From Thermothelomyces thermophilus ATCC 42464 (lineage: Eukaryota > Ascomycota > Sordariomycetes > Sordariales > Chaetomiaceae): a stretch of DNA of 64,000 nt. Positions 13,114 through 25,100 of this stretch are shown here, piece after piece. The notes under the pieces are model-generated. The model was not told the DNA's origin. It worked only from the letters and a program-made list of their open reading frames with translations, and did not search any database. Every line of letters starts with the position of its first letter. Position 1 is the stretch's first letter. The position numbers were made by a program, and so were the translations under genes. Where the stretch lies: positions 620,001-684,000 of the forward strand of contig NC_016477.1 in NCBI RefSeq assembly GCF_000226095.1, read 5' to 3'.

Positions 13114-13284
13114 ATGGCGCTCGCCAGCTATAGCCAATGCGCCCACTCGTTCGTCATGATCAAGTCTGACAACACCTTGATCGAGTGGAGGTGCCACGAC
13201 TGCCACGACGGCCCGTTCTGGTTCATCTGGGAATGCCGGTACTGCCGGCACCACACGTGCCGGACTTGCATGGACAACGCCTAA
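13114..13284 (+). CDS. Small Cys/His-rich, probably zinc-binding protein (56 aa)
   Basis: A complete 56-codon ORF in good start context (AAGATGG). The protein has three CxxC pairs (C27/C30, C41/C44, C49/C52) plus C9/H11 and several His, enough for two zinc sites. A tryptophan- and aromatic-rich core sits between the pairs (IEWRCHDCH, GPFWFIWECRYC), and the end is TCRTCMDNA. I recall short Sordariomycete proteins of the same WRCxxCHxGPxWFIxECxYC pattern, but I know no function for them. It stands alone in a long gene-poor stretch. The regular spacing of metal-ligand pairs and aromatic residues makes chance unlikely. A further 5' exon cannot be excluded. Confidence 0.75.
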   Translation: MALASYSQCAHSFVMIKSDNTLIEWRCHDCHDGPFWFIWECRYCRHHTCRTCMDNA

Positions 13285-15500
13285 GATCCCCGCGCCGGCA
13301 GCGCCCGCCTGTGCCTACCTAGGGGTACCGACACTCACATGGGTAGGCGGCCCCTTGGGGTGAGGGCGCTGGGGTGCGGGGGAATGGCGAGGTTCGTTCG
13401 TTGCCTGCCGTCGCAAATCTGGGCTTGGATCGGAGAAGACGGTGGAATGTGTGCCCGAGGGAGCGGGAAGAAACCTGGAAAGCGCCTGTCGTTTTCTCGG
13501 TTGCTGTGGACGAGGTGGCCTGGCTTGTCTCGGCAGAGCTTTTGAAGTAGGCAGGTGAGTTTTACGCTGGCAACCCAATCGATCCACCGCTGGAACTGCT
13601 CTCCCCGGTGCGGGACCGTGGCTGCCCAGTTAGGATGGCGTCTGCTCATGTGAGCCAGCCACGGAAGAGACAACAGGGGGGTAAGGAACAGAGAAGCAGT
13701 AAGGAGAAAGGGTTTGCACAATCGTGCTTTCCCATCTCGATTGAGCAAATCCCGTCCAATAGCCTCTTTTCCTGGACAATCCCCAATCGTTGGCCGTGCT
13801 CGAACCCGAAAGCGCGGCTGGGTGCTGACAAGCCGCAGGAGACCCGCAACATAACAACGGCCTGACCACACAGCTGGGACCTCCCAACGCCTTCCAGCAA
13901 ACGACAGGGTGCGAATTGCGACTCCAAAAAGCTCGGATTCTCAAGCGTGCGAGCTAGTCTGGCGCCAACTCTCTTCCACACGCCCTCGTCAGAAAAAGAA
14001 CTCCGATCGTGCGGCGCTCTCCGTTCCTAATCGTTCCCAACATTCCCCCCGCCTGGCACACCAAGTCAGTTCACATGCTCGGTACTTTTAACTCTCACCG
14101 TTTTGCTCCCAAGGAAGCTCCACTACACCGCCATGTCACCATGTACGCGACTTGCAGCAGGACCTTGCTCGCTCCCTTGACACAACACTACGACCACACG
14201 GCTTTTCTTCTTCGTTTGTCTTCTCTTTCCTTTTTATTTTGGTTTCTCTTTTTTCGCCTTTTATCTTTTCTTGTGCACGCATGAGGAGTTTGCGATAGAC
14301 GGATTAAGTTACGGCACTCTCGGTGGGAATAGACTTTAGGGTTCATTGCCCGTGGACGACCACTGGATGGTAACGGATTTGAAGTTTACGGGGGCTGCGG
14401 CCAGTACTTTAGAAGGTGGGGTGGAGGAGGGGGCAGTGATCTTGGCAGGCTGGTGTGTCGGTTACAGGCGTTATCAGAAGAAAAAAAAACGTAAGGTGAA
14501 GAAAAAATAACACAAGGTGTCCAAGACAGAAAGACAATATGAAAATGGCAAGACAATTTGTGCTTAGTTGTTTGCGTTCCTGTTTGGGACGGCATTGTTG
14601 CTTCTTCGATCTTGCAGGCCCCGCTCCTCACCCAAGAGCACCCTCAGATTTCCAAGTTACTGTAAGTGCAGGTGCGCTGTTGTTCCCGAATAATTCCCAT
14701 CACAATGCCTTGCTCTCCACAACATGAGACAGTGTCCGCCCCTCTCGCGCGTAAGATGTCTGGCGCCGGTTGAATGCCAAATCGGGTAAAAGAAACCCTC
14801 TCCCAAGGCTCAATCCAACGCTCGGATGGCCGCAGCCAGAGCATCGCGATTGCTTTCTTCTAGCCAACTGCAGCCGGGACCCAACACAGCTCCAAACAAT
14901 CACGACAAACCAAGGTATACGTCAGCCACCGACCGAGGGAAGAAGAGCTATCATTTGCGGGCGGGGTAAGGGGCTGCCGGCACGTACTTTACTGTACAGA
15001 ATGGTATGATCATAGGTAAAGCTGTAATTATATGCAGCACAAAACTCCCCGCCTTTCGCACCCCTTCACAACCCCGATCTTGTTGTTTCCTTGTCGTCAG
15101 CCTCGGTTTGTGTTCAGGCCGTATATCTACGGAAATACGTGTATATACACTACATGCCGGATGAAATGTATCCCGTGGCCGTTAGACCAGGTATGTCTAC
15201 TTCGCACATTGTACATACATGCAGTACGGTCTACCAGCCTAGTTACGTACGTAGTGTACATACATACATACAGTACACACATGCCCTGATCTCGACTGCA
15301 AAGCTGAGACAGGCCGGTGCCACTGACATATGCATGTATCTACTGCGCTCCGGCGGCTGCTGAAGGGCTCCTCCCGGACCTGTCGACCAGCGGCAGTCGG
15401 TTGGGGCAGCGGACTGTATGTACAAATAGTGTTCGTCCCCTTCTCCGTTGAACAGGGAGTCTCGAGCCGGCTACGGATATGCCTGATTGTTATCTGTGTG

Positions 15501-15501
<1 letters not shown>

Positions 15502-15537
<36 letters not shown>

Positions 15538-15540
15538 CGC
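15502..15540. repeat. (GT)n microsatellite
   Basis: Nearly pure GT dinucleotide run, degenerating into GTGCGTGCGC and shorter GT runs to about 15562. Confidence 0.95.
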
Positions 15541-16555
15541 GCGTGTGTGTGTTCGTGTGTTGTGGCCCGGTCGCACAAATACACGATCCGATTTGAGCGG
15601 GTTTTGCTCCGATGGCCGCCAATGGTTGGCTGCTGCTGCGACGGCTACTACTGCTGTTGGGGGGCTGTCTCTGCGGTAGGCTGAACCCTGAATTTGCCGT
15701 GAATTTGCTGGCCGAGAGCCCTTTTCCTCAACTGCCCGATCCAGACGAATGGCACGAACCGGCGAGGCGGTGATTGGCGGGGGCCGGCGGCGCATGGTTC
15801 GATTATGTCTCTGATTTGGGCGTCAACTTGCAGCAATCTTGTTCGTGTGCATTAGTGTAACAGCATGGTAGGCCAGAGAGGATAAGGGTGAGTGAGCGAG
15901 ATCCGACGATGGCAGAGAGGTTAACACAGGCCCGGACGTACATACGAATCTAGGGATGCGGTCACCGAGGACGATTGTCGAACCTGCCAGCACCACCAAC
16001 CTGCTTCGTCTGCACCACCTGAACCTATGGTAAAGAATTGAGTGTTACTTGTTGCGTAGTTATTTATACGGCCGTATTCGCCATGACCATTGCCATGCGA
16101 CGTAGTGATCCTGTTGACAACGTTCAGTCCCCGGTTGTATTTGGCTTGTTTGTGGAATAACTCAGAGTCTGTAATCCGGATTCCGTACGTTAGATCCTCT
16201 GCACTGGGAGGTTGCAACCTCGGGTGACGACCCTCTTGCTTCGGCCTGTCCTTCTGGAACCCGCCGTGCCGCTCAAACCGACAGATCTCCCGTCGGATAT
16301 TCCCAGGCTGTTCCATACATGGCCGACTCAATCTGAAACATGAACGTGAGGCGTCTCCTGTCACGATGCATGTATGTACACTAATCCGTACAGATAGTGT
16401 ACGAGGTATGATGGGTAAGTTTGACCCCCTGTCTGGGTATTAACAGGGGGCTTGACAGGCGGGCGTAGGCAGGCGCAGGCAGGAAAAACTGGTGGTAGAG
16501 GCCTGAGAGGTTTTTCCGAGAGATCCCTGTCGGTACCTGTGCAGGGGGTGAAACT

Positions 16556-16976
16556 TTGGCTCGCAACCATAGTATGTATGTGCATACACGGCCTGCCCTA
16601 ATCCACTGTGGCTGCATTGGACTAGCCCGATTTGTCAGAACCTGCAGCTTGGGCGGGTTGAGCATTGCGACCCCGAGACCTTCCAGGTTTGTGGAGGGTT
16701 TGCGGGCTCAACCAAGAGCTCCGGGGGGTGGAAAGTCGGATCGAAGAGAGCCGGAAGTGCACGGCCTGTTGATGAGGCCGGAAGTGGATCTCCTAGAGGT
16801 GATATGTCGCAAGCAACAACAAGTTGCCGACGCCAACAGTTGAACCAAATTGTTTGGGCCACTTATTCGACGCGGCGTCATCCCCGGCAATCCAGCGCAC
16901 CAAGCCGGGCTCTGCCTTCGCGCCGGCGTTGGGCTTCTTGTCGATGAGATTAAGGAACAAAAGTACGTATGCATGA
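16556..16976 (+). pseudogene. Relic-like coding tract, family unknown
   Basis: One forward frame stays protein-like across about 420 bases apart from a single in-frame TGA at 16841-16843. Before it reads MRPEVDLLEVICRKQQQVAD; after it reads LFGPLIRRGVIPGNPAHQAG and GVGLLVDEIKEQ. Directly after this comes GTACGT, then a GCTAAC branch-like motif and a CGCAG acceptor at about 17039, all features of a fungal intron. Joining across that intron gives a stop within two codons. I do not recognise the family. It may be a decayed gene, a gene whose other introns I missed, or chance. Confidence 0.25.
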
Positions 16977-18197
16977 GACGAGTTGCTACAGTTGCGGCAT
17001 CGAGCTAACCGCGAGCTCCGTACTATCTTTGACCGCAGCGGTTGAAGGCCAGTAGCGCTTGTACATATAACTGCTGTTGCCGGATCCGTGTGCTTCGTTA
17101 GCGCTAACCGTATCGAGTCGACGGCTCTTGAGCCTCATTCATCATGATGATGGACCTAGATATTCTTGGCTTTAAATTAAGCCTCTCGCCCTCGACGCGC
17201 TAGGCAAACTCTTCCGTTCACCTTCCGGCTGGAGGGCATGATTGAGCCGGATCAGATCCCGCAGAACGTGGCCAATCTAATCCGTGCGTGCCCCTCCTCT
17301 ATCGCTGGAGGGCCCGACGTACCTGGCGATCATTTGCGCCCCTGGTTTCGTGAGCCAGGACTCGAGCATTCAGTAGACGGACCGTGTCTTGAGCGTGGGA
17401 GGTGTGGCCAAGGCTAAACTCTCCTGCAAACAAGCAGAGATTGAGTTCGGGACATTTTCGGCTCATCGTCGGCGTCCCAGGTGCGGCGGCGTGCCGATCG
17501 AGACTCCAAGTAGTCCAATCACTTTCCCCTCAGGAATGCGCGATGACTCGACTCTGACACCATCCCTCAACTTCCTTTAACTTCTTCTCCGTATGCGGCA
17601 AGGTGCACGTGTAGGTTATTCTCAAAGCCGTTCTCGCTTGAGCTTGGCAGTACCGGGGTCCCTGCTTGGCCCAGGCTTCCAGAATCCCTCAAAGTTAAGA
17701 ACCCTTTGGTGACTTCGGACCGATAGGTTGGACAAGCTGATTGTGTTGCAGTCGTCTGAACAGGGCCGATTCGAAAGAGTTTTCCGCTCCTTCCTAAAAA
17801 ATACAATTTGTACAGTGAAGCGGCTTCCTGGCCATTGGCGATATGGAGGAGGTATTCCTGTGAGACAGCTTAGCATGTAAGCGACGGAGCTGAGTCCATG
17901 GCGTTCAACTACGCAGTATCCGTAAGCGAATTAGAACGTTCGGCTCTTGGCTCACTAAGCCGGAACAGTGATTAGGGTCATTTTGTCATTACGCTAAGTA
18001 CACGAGGGCGGTGAGGTTTGCGCCTCGATGTGTGTGGTTGAGGGTTCAGGTTGATGAAAGAAATAGCAATTTTGGGCGGTGCCGGAACCTGCAGGAAGGG
18101 AAGCTCTGGCTGTACCCGCAGCGGGGAAATTGAGCAGTTGCGGGGCAGACGCGGGGAAGCTCTGGTCCCTTACACTTACACTACACTAGAGAGGTAT

Positions 18198-18231
18198 GTA
18201 CGGATTACATACGTATGTATGTAATCCGTAC
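18198..18231. repeat. Perfect 14-bp inverted repeat with 6-nt loop
   Basis: Arms GTACGGATTACATA (18198-18211) and TATGTAATCCGTAC (18218-18231) are exact reverse complements around a 6-nt loop. The element sits inside a longer run of GTATGTA/TACATAC and TCCGTAC motifs (18190-18260), the same words dispersed through the other spacers of this window. Confidence 0.9.
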
Positions 18232-19307
18232 TCCGTACATATGTATGTATGTACATACCTTATCTAAGGGACGGTATCCGTTATAAACCCATTGACGTAC
18301 AGAACAGATTACTTTCGAAATGTGATGTGTATGGACCTGATGTATGTAGGTACCTAAAGTAGATATACATACATTCATTACATCTACTATATTTTTTTTT
18401 CGTGTGGGATGCATCACTCCCGAAAAGTCCAAGGCTTAACTTACGCTATAACCCTGCATGTGGAAGGTATAACACTTGTAGTGCGAAGTATGTACGGATT
18501 ATCTATTACATACATACCTGGTTCCCAAAACACCGAAAACCACAACCTCATGCCAGCACATGTTGGGTTCTTCAAAACTCTACTGCTCGACTAATCAAGG
18601 CGGGACTGAGCGAAGCGAATGACTGCTGAGCAAGATTGGGGAAGTACTCGAACATTTGTAGTGGAAGCCCCTAGCGAAACGCGTCCCACGTCTTCCATAT
18701 CCCCATTTCTGTGTAGAGCATCGGCGGTAGAGACGAACTTGATTAATGCGACTTAAGCGCCCGAAATAACCCTCGTTCATATCTGGACGCATACACAGAG
18801 AACAAGGAACTGACAGAGGACCGACGGTCCAGTATCGCTGATGCGAAGGCTCTTTGTGCGCCTACGACCATTTGCCGCCACAGCACTCCCGTATATACCT
18901 AGGTACAATCCCCGTGATGGTCAGGCACCCTCGGTATTGAGGTAGTAGTCTGTGTAACTGATCATGCTCACTTGCATGCCGATATGTCCCGTGCCCCTCC
19001 CTGGGCGTTGCGGGTTGGGCACGCGCTGCAAGCAACGGCGAGGATTGTCGCATGAGCACCACGGCTTTGGGGATTAGCATAGTACCTCAAGAACAAGCCG
19101 TTTTCTGACTCTAATGTGAGTTAATTAATTGTTGGCTGAGTGTCATGTTGTTGAACCCTCTGTTGTGAGGCAGAAACGGAACTGCAGATGATATGCTCGG
19201 ACATGGGATATTGAGGGGGAGAAGACTGTGGACCGTGGCTTCCTACCTCTACCATAAATTCACATTACTTTCGTAGGCCGAGTTGCCACCAGAGACTTGT
19301 CGTCAGC

Positions 19308-20611
19308 CTACAGCACTGCCTCAAATGCAATGAGAGGAATCCTTTGATTAGGTGATAAGGGCCGGGAGTTCTCTGCCCTTAACCCGTTATCTGTAGACAT
19401 CGGACTGCTGGCTTCCTCGGCGACAATGAGATGAGCAACAATATCACGCGTAGGAGTGTTCAATTGCCTACGGCTCTTCTTGCTGCCACTTGGTATATTC
19501 AGTCCTCTGACAAAGAATTCGGACGGGCAAGTTCCCAAACACGCGGGTACCAACCGTGATTCTGCAACACGGTGTCACTGTTGAAACCCACGTGGCAGCG
19601 TGGCCTATATAGTCGGCATTCTTTGTATCACTCAAAGAGCCAACAGCGTTGTTCCATTGTGTTGACGACCATCGCCTTCGCAAACTGGCCGTGTTTATGT
19701 TTCCCCTCTCGAGGTCTTGAGGCATAAAGGCGCACCATATCATAAAGTGGAAAGAGACAGCTACGCTGCGACATCAAGTATCCATTGTGAGAGGAGAAGC
19801 TTGGTATTTGCGTTGATTTTGTCTCAGACAACAGCAGCTTCGTAGCCTTTACACACGCATGTCTTTTCCATGTCTCAGCCAATTCCGATTAGTAGTACAA
19901 CACACTCCTTGGTGAATCGGGTTGGGGTAGAAGAATACGCAGTCTGCAACTTCGAGTAGACAGTGTCGGCTGACCCGAACAATACGAGTCTGGCAGCTGC
20001 ATTGCATCATTCCACAGAATGGGAAGAAGACCACATGACAGTGCGCTGTTCGACGGCGGCGTCCCGGCGTCCGAAACCATCATACAAAGTAATTTGCTGT
20101 GCACACCACCGCTGAATTCTTTTTACGCAGCAACTCTACGGTATCTCCACCAGCTCGGGCCGACGGTGTTTACTTTTATGTCCTTTCAGGGCCCCGTTTT
20201 CAGGCCGCTCGGAGAGAAACCGCAGCCCGCGTGAAGAGACTCGTCATCTGTTCCTACCTCGGGCGGCACGCTGAAAGCATCAATTAGGCCATGTGGGAAC
20301 ATCCCGTATCCCTCTGAGATTCCCATAGGGTCGTCACTGCCACCTGCAGGTATCACGAACATGCTGTCGGACGGCATAAGCAAAGAGTCTGTAGCCTCCT
20401 CCTCAAATGGAACGCCGGAATACCGAGGCGTTGAAAGAGAGAATATCAACGCGGTCACTAATGCAGTTATAAACACAACATCCTCTAGAGCTCGTCCATC
20501 TCTTTTTATGTTCCTTTGCCTCGCTGTCATCTTCGAGAGCAAGTATATACACGGTGACCCTCCAGCCCCTCGGTCCCTGACTCCGTTTACGAACAACGAC
20601 AATACTAGCAC
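19308..20611 (-). pseudogene. Possible multi-exon or decayed minus-strand coding region, unknown
   Basis: The minus strand opens with a protein-like segment (20611 down to about 20258) with a hydrophobic stretch, VVFITALVTALIFSLSTPRY, then SDDPMGISEGYGMFPHGLID, and a good donor (GAG|GTAGGA) at 20257. Further protein-like pieces follow in other frames (KSTQIPSFSSHNGYLMSQRS near 19.8 kb; RDIVAHLIVAEEASS near 19.4 kb, ending with a stop at 19308). I could not connect them into one clean model and do not recognise a family. It overlaps, antisense, the possible first exon of the GH76 gene. It could be a single-pass membrane or secreted protein gene, a decayed gene, or coincidence. Confidence 0.25.
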
Positions 20612-20614
20612 ATA

Positions 20615-21814
20615 ATGGTGGCCATACGATGGGGCAGCCTCGTAGTTCGGGCTACTTGTTTCACATCATCACTTAGAGGCCCATGCCGCGAGAAAGCAAT
20701 TGCAGCCGAGCACTCACTGGAAGCAGCCAAGGCGCTCCAAGGCTGGTACGATGCCCCGTCGGGGCTGTGGAGCACAACGGGCTGGTGGAACAGCGCAAAC
20801 TGCCTTACTGTCCTCGCCGACTGGGCGCTGAGCGCCGGAGCCGCCGCTAAAAGCTTGGATGTCCCTAAAATCATCGCCAACACGTTCAATAACGCCCAGC
20901 GAGTGTCTGTGACAGCGCAGAAGAGGGTAGCTGCGACTGGCTTGGCCACATCCACCTACCATTTTGACCACCAGGGAAAGCGGGGATTCTCCCAGTTCAT
21001 CAACAACTACTACGATGATGAGGGCTGGTGGGCGCTCGCCCTGATCAGGTCGTGGGACGTAACCCACGACCAGGCCTACCTCGACATGGCCGAGCGCATC
21101 TTTGAGGACATGCAAGCTGGCACGGACGATAGGTGTGGCGGCGGTATTTGGTGGAGCAAGGAGAAGCAGTACAAGAACGCCATCGCAAATGAGTTGTACC
21201 TCAGCGTGGCTGCCAGCCTCGCCAACCGCATCCCCGACAAGAAACAGAGGTACGAGCAACTCGCCAAGGACGAGTGGGTGTGGTTCAAGGACAGCGGGAT
21301 GATCAACAAGAACAACCTCATCAACGACGGGCTCGCCATCGACGTCAACGGCAGATGCACCAACAACGGCCTGACCACGTGGTCGTACAATCAGGGCGTC
21401 GTGCTGGGCGGCCTGGTCGAGCTCGCCAACGCCACGGGCGACCCGTCGTACCTGGGTGAGGCGACGGCCATCGCGAAAGCAGCTGTCGAGCTTCTCAGCG
21501 ACGAAAATGGCATCATTCGCGAGGCGGACCGGTGCGAGCCCGACTGTGGTGCAGACGGCAGCCAGTTCAAGGGCATCTTCGTGCGCAACTTGCATTACCT
21601 GCAGCGAGCGGCTCCACAGGATGCATTCCGGACGGCGATCCAGAAGAATGCCGACTCAATCTGGGCGAATAACCGGAACGGCAAGAACCAATTCGGCATC
21701 CAGTGGGCCGGGCCGGCAGACGTGGGTAACGGACCGAACGCTGCGACGCATAGCTCGGCGATGGACGTGATCGTTGCGGCGTTGGCGATTGGCCGGCAGG
21801 GTCGGTTTAGATAA
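20615..21814 (+). CDS. Glycoside hydrolase family 76 (endo-alpha-1,6-mannanase-like)
   Basis: GH76 enzymes cleave alpha-1,6-mannan backbones; fungal members act on cell-wall mannan outside the cell. The body of this 399-codon frame matches the family: GWYDAPSGLWSTTGWWNSAN near residues 43-62, the catalytic Asp-Asp pair in NNYYDDEGWWALA (D134/D135), CGGGIWWSKEKQYKNAIANE, TTWSYNQGVVLGGLVELANA, and a C-terminal GPADVGNGPNAATHSSAMDV. The residues before about position 25 do not look like a signal peptide, so the true N-terminus is probably spliced in from upstream. One option is an exon with ATG at 20361 or 20508 joined by an intron near 20543-20676. No GPI signal is visible, so it differs from the Dfg5/Dcw1 type. 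The family call is strong; the start is uncertain. Confidence 0.85.
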   Translation: MVAIRWGSLVVRATCFTSSLRGPCREKAIAAEHSLEAAKALQGWYDAPSGLWSTTGWWNSANCLTVLADWALSAGAAAKSLDVPKIIANTFNNAQRVSVTAQKRVAATGLATSTYHFDHQGKRGFSQFINNYYDDEGWWALALIRSWDVTHDQAYLDMAERIFEDMQAGTDDRCGGGIWWSKEKQYKNAIANELYLSVAASLANRIPDKKQRYEQLAKDEWVWFKDSGMINKNNLINDGLAIDVNGRCTNNGLTTWSYNQGVVLGGLVELANATGDPSYLGEATAIAKAAVELLSDENGIIREADRCEPDCGADGSQFKGIFVRNLHYLQRAAPQDAFRTAIQKNADSIWANNRNGKNQFGIQWAGPADVGNGPNAATHSSAMDVIVAALAIGRQGRFR

Positions 21815-22140
21815 TTAATGACTTGAGTAGTGGATGCGAGCGAGTAGCTGTTTAGAAAATCGAGAAAGAAGCGTTGTTTAAAATCCGGATGCCTCGCACA
21901 TTGGAAAACTACCGTGCTTTTTCAACTCTCAGGCAACCGTTTGAGAGAGAGGCGCTGTTTCCAATGCGTTGATTGTTCCTCACGATTTCGGAACACTCAC
22001 TGGTGCCTGATGGGGGGGAGCTTGCTTATTAGGGTGATGATACCTTCCCAATTAACCCCGGACTTGGGCCCAAAGATGGACCCACCGTGCAACTTCAACC
22101 TTGTGGAACGGAAAGTCATCAACTTCTCAACTCAGCCACC
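21815..22140. other. Short intergenic region between GH76 and TBCD
   Basis: No gene seen. It should contain the 3' end of the mannanase transcript and the promoter of the tubulin cofactor gene; both genes are on the plus strand. Confidence 0.5.
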
Positions 22141-25100
22141 ATGGACGCCCCGGAAGACGATCTCGACATCAAGCTCCAGAAGATCTCGGGCGATCTTATC
22201 GCCGACTTCGACACGTCGCTCCTCCCGTTCCTCAGGAAACCGAATGCCGCCGGCGGAGGAGGAACCGGTGCCGTCCGTTCGTGGGTGCGCACTCGTGAGA
22301 CTGAGCGGCTCGTCTCGGTCAGTCAAAGAAACCCTCTCCCCCACCCAATAGCATCAGGCCCAGAAGAAAAGAGCAACATAAGCAGCAGGGAAGAATGGCG
22401 AGAAAAGAACAGAATTATGACACAAAGAAAATCTAGATACATTGCATTGTTTATCAAATGAGTTTTACTGACACCAGAGAAGCTCCTTGACCCCTTTCAA
22501 GAACTGCCCCAGCTTCTCGACCCCCATTTGCCCAAATGGCTCCCTACCTTAGGCGATGCCTACCTGGAGTATCACCTCACCCGCCGTCGCCGGTCGGCCG
22601 CCGGTGCCACCCGCCTGGCCTCGGAGCAGCAGCAGCAGCAGCAGAGGCAGCAGCACCTCATGCCCCTGCCCCGCGCCATCTGCAGGCTGCTCTACACCCT
22701 CTGCAAGATCCGCGGCGAAAAGGTTATCGTGCGCTTCCTGAGCAACGAGGCGCGGTACCTGGAGCTGCTCCTAACGGCATTGGAGGAGGCGGAGAAGAGT
22801 TCGATTGGAGGGAAGCAGCAAGACGGTGCTGGTAGTGGTGGTGGCGCCGGTTATGGTACCCTGGGACCGTGGACGTGGGAGGAGCGGTACGTGGTTCTCT
22901 TGTGGCTGTCACATCTCATGCTGGTGCCATTTGACCTCTCGACTATGTCGTCGCAGGAGATGGCGGCTGAAGGGGAAGACGAGGGGGAAGACGGGGAGGG
23001 AAGGTTGGCCGGGGTGGCAGGACTGAAATGGCCTGCCGGGCTACCGAGCATTACGACGCGAGTCGTGCCGTTGGCCGTCAAATACCTGGCGGCGCCGGGC
23101 AAAGAAAGAGATGCGTCCAAGGCGCTGTTGGTGCGGATCGCGATGCGCAGGGATATGCAGCAACTCGGAGTGCTGGATGCGTTGATCCACTGGGCGCTAG
23201 CGGCGCTGAGGCGGGAAGACGCAGCCGAGCGGACGCCGTATCATTACATCGGGGTGCTGTCGTTTCTGGCGGGCGTTCTAACGTCGTCTGCCGATACCTC
23301 AGATGTGGATCGCTACCTTGCGACTATCTTCCACAGCGTGCACGGCATCGCGTCCGAAGGGGACAAGACGGGGCCGATAATGGCCTCGGCTCTGGCCCGC
23401 AAGACTATGATCAAGCTGATTCGGGCTGTGGCCGTCCTTATTCTCAGGAATCCGCAGGATATGGAAGGAATGACAATCGTGGAGACCACCATTGGCTTCC
23501 TTCTGGAGAGCTTGGCCGACAACGACACCCCTGTTCGGTTCGCGGCAAGCAAGGCCCTCAGCGTCATCACGCTGAAGCTGGATCAAGATATGGCTTCCCA
23601 GGTAGTGGAAGCTGTTCTTGAGTCTTTGAACCGAAACGTCTTGCGGCCTAAGAACACCTCAGATGCCACAGTGGTGCCACAGAAGGACCTGAACATGGTC
23701 GACCCTTTGGAGTGGCACGGACTAATGCTCACTCTGTCTCACCTGCTGTATCGGCGATCACCCCCCGCGGACAATCTCGCCGACATCGTACAAGCTCTGC
23801 TCATGGGATTGTCCTTTGAAAGGCGGAGCACATCCGGAAGCCCTACGGGTTCAAACGTGAGGGATGCGGCCTGTTTTGGCATCTGGGCGCTCGCCCGGCG
23901 TTATACCACACCAGAATTGCTCGCAGTCCCGACGGCCTCCTTTACTACAGAAGCTCGCTCGGAGGCATCGATTCTTCAAATCATCGCCATTCACCTCGTT
24001 GCTGCTGCGTGCCTGGACCCGGCCGGAAACATCCGGCGAGGATCCTCCGCTGCGCTCCAAGAACTGATCGGGCGCCACCCCGATACGGTCGAGCAGGGCA
24101 TTTTTGTCGTACAGACGGTTGACTACCACGCCGTGGCACTGAGATCCAGGGCGATGCAGGACGTCGCCCTAGGAGTCACCAGGCTATCGCACCGCTACGG
24201 GGAAGCTATTCTGGACGGCCTGCTAGGATGGAGGGGCGTTGGTGATGTCGATACCGCGTCACGACGAGCTGCAGGCGTGTCATACGGCATGATCGCCGCC
24301 GAGTTGTCGTCGACAGAGCCCGACCCTATACAACGGTTGACACAGGCCATTTCCCTAGCACTAACCCGCGTCAAGTTGCTCGAAGCCCGGCAGGTTGAAG
24401 AAAGACATGGCCTCTTTCTCAGCATTGCTGCTGTCTTTGATGCGCTGCCAGCTGCTGATGGTAGCCAGAGGACGGCTTCGCTTGATGGGCTTATTCAGCT
24501 CTCGTTGGACGCGCTGCTGGATATTCTCAATGACTGCGATACGAAAACCTACCGCAAGCCGGAACTGGTCGCAGAGGCCGCTAGCCGGTTAATCATCTCC
24601 TCGTTTCCTGTTCTCCAGGCGGCTGCCTTTGCTAGCAGTACCCTGCTGCCTGGGCACTCACTCATGTCCAAGAGTGGTGACGAGCTCGCAAAGATAGTAA
24701 AGTCGGTGAGTACCAGGAACGATAATAAACTAAGTGCCTTTGTCACCCTCGCCGGTTCCAACTTGGAAAAATGGCTTGTCTGGCCAGACATCGACATTAT
24801 CAACACAGCGTCCGAGGCGGCAGTGGTCTATATGATCTTCTGTACCAACGCAGAGCGCGACGTGGCAATTCGGGGGTGGGCAGACGCCGCCAGGGCGCGG
24901 CAGTCATCCAAAACCCGGACTACAAGCGGCCACTTCTCTGCACTTGCGGCAGTGTACCCAATGGCATCGACCCTGGCGCTAGATCAGGACAAGATGCTCA
25001 TATGCGACGCCATCATCGAGCGCTGGAAGAATGACACGAGCACGGACACTAGAGCGTGCATCCTCCAGAGCTTGGCGGGCAGCGAGGTACTCAGACAGAA

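Larger units (their letters stand above)
13285..20360. other. Gene-poor repeat-rich spacer (about 7 kb)
   Basis: No confident gene. It contains a (GT)n tract at about 15502-15540, many GTATGTAC/GTACATAC clusters (15207-15280, 16371, 16572, 18190-18260, 18341-18375, 18487-18515) and a perfect inverted repeat at 18198-18231. Two relic-like coding tracts are listed separately (16556-16976 plus strand, 19308-20611 minus strand). Confidence 0.5.

Noticed and set aside
13335-13981. Overlapping minus-strand frames (178, 104 and 111 codons) after the small Cys-rich gene
   Set aside because: Three frames of the same stretch are open, none has a motif, and the region is a likely 3' untranslated or spacer sequence.
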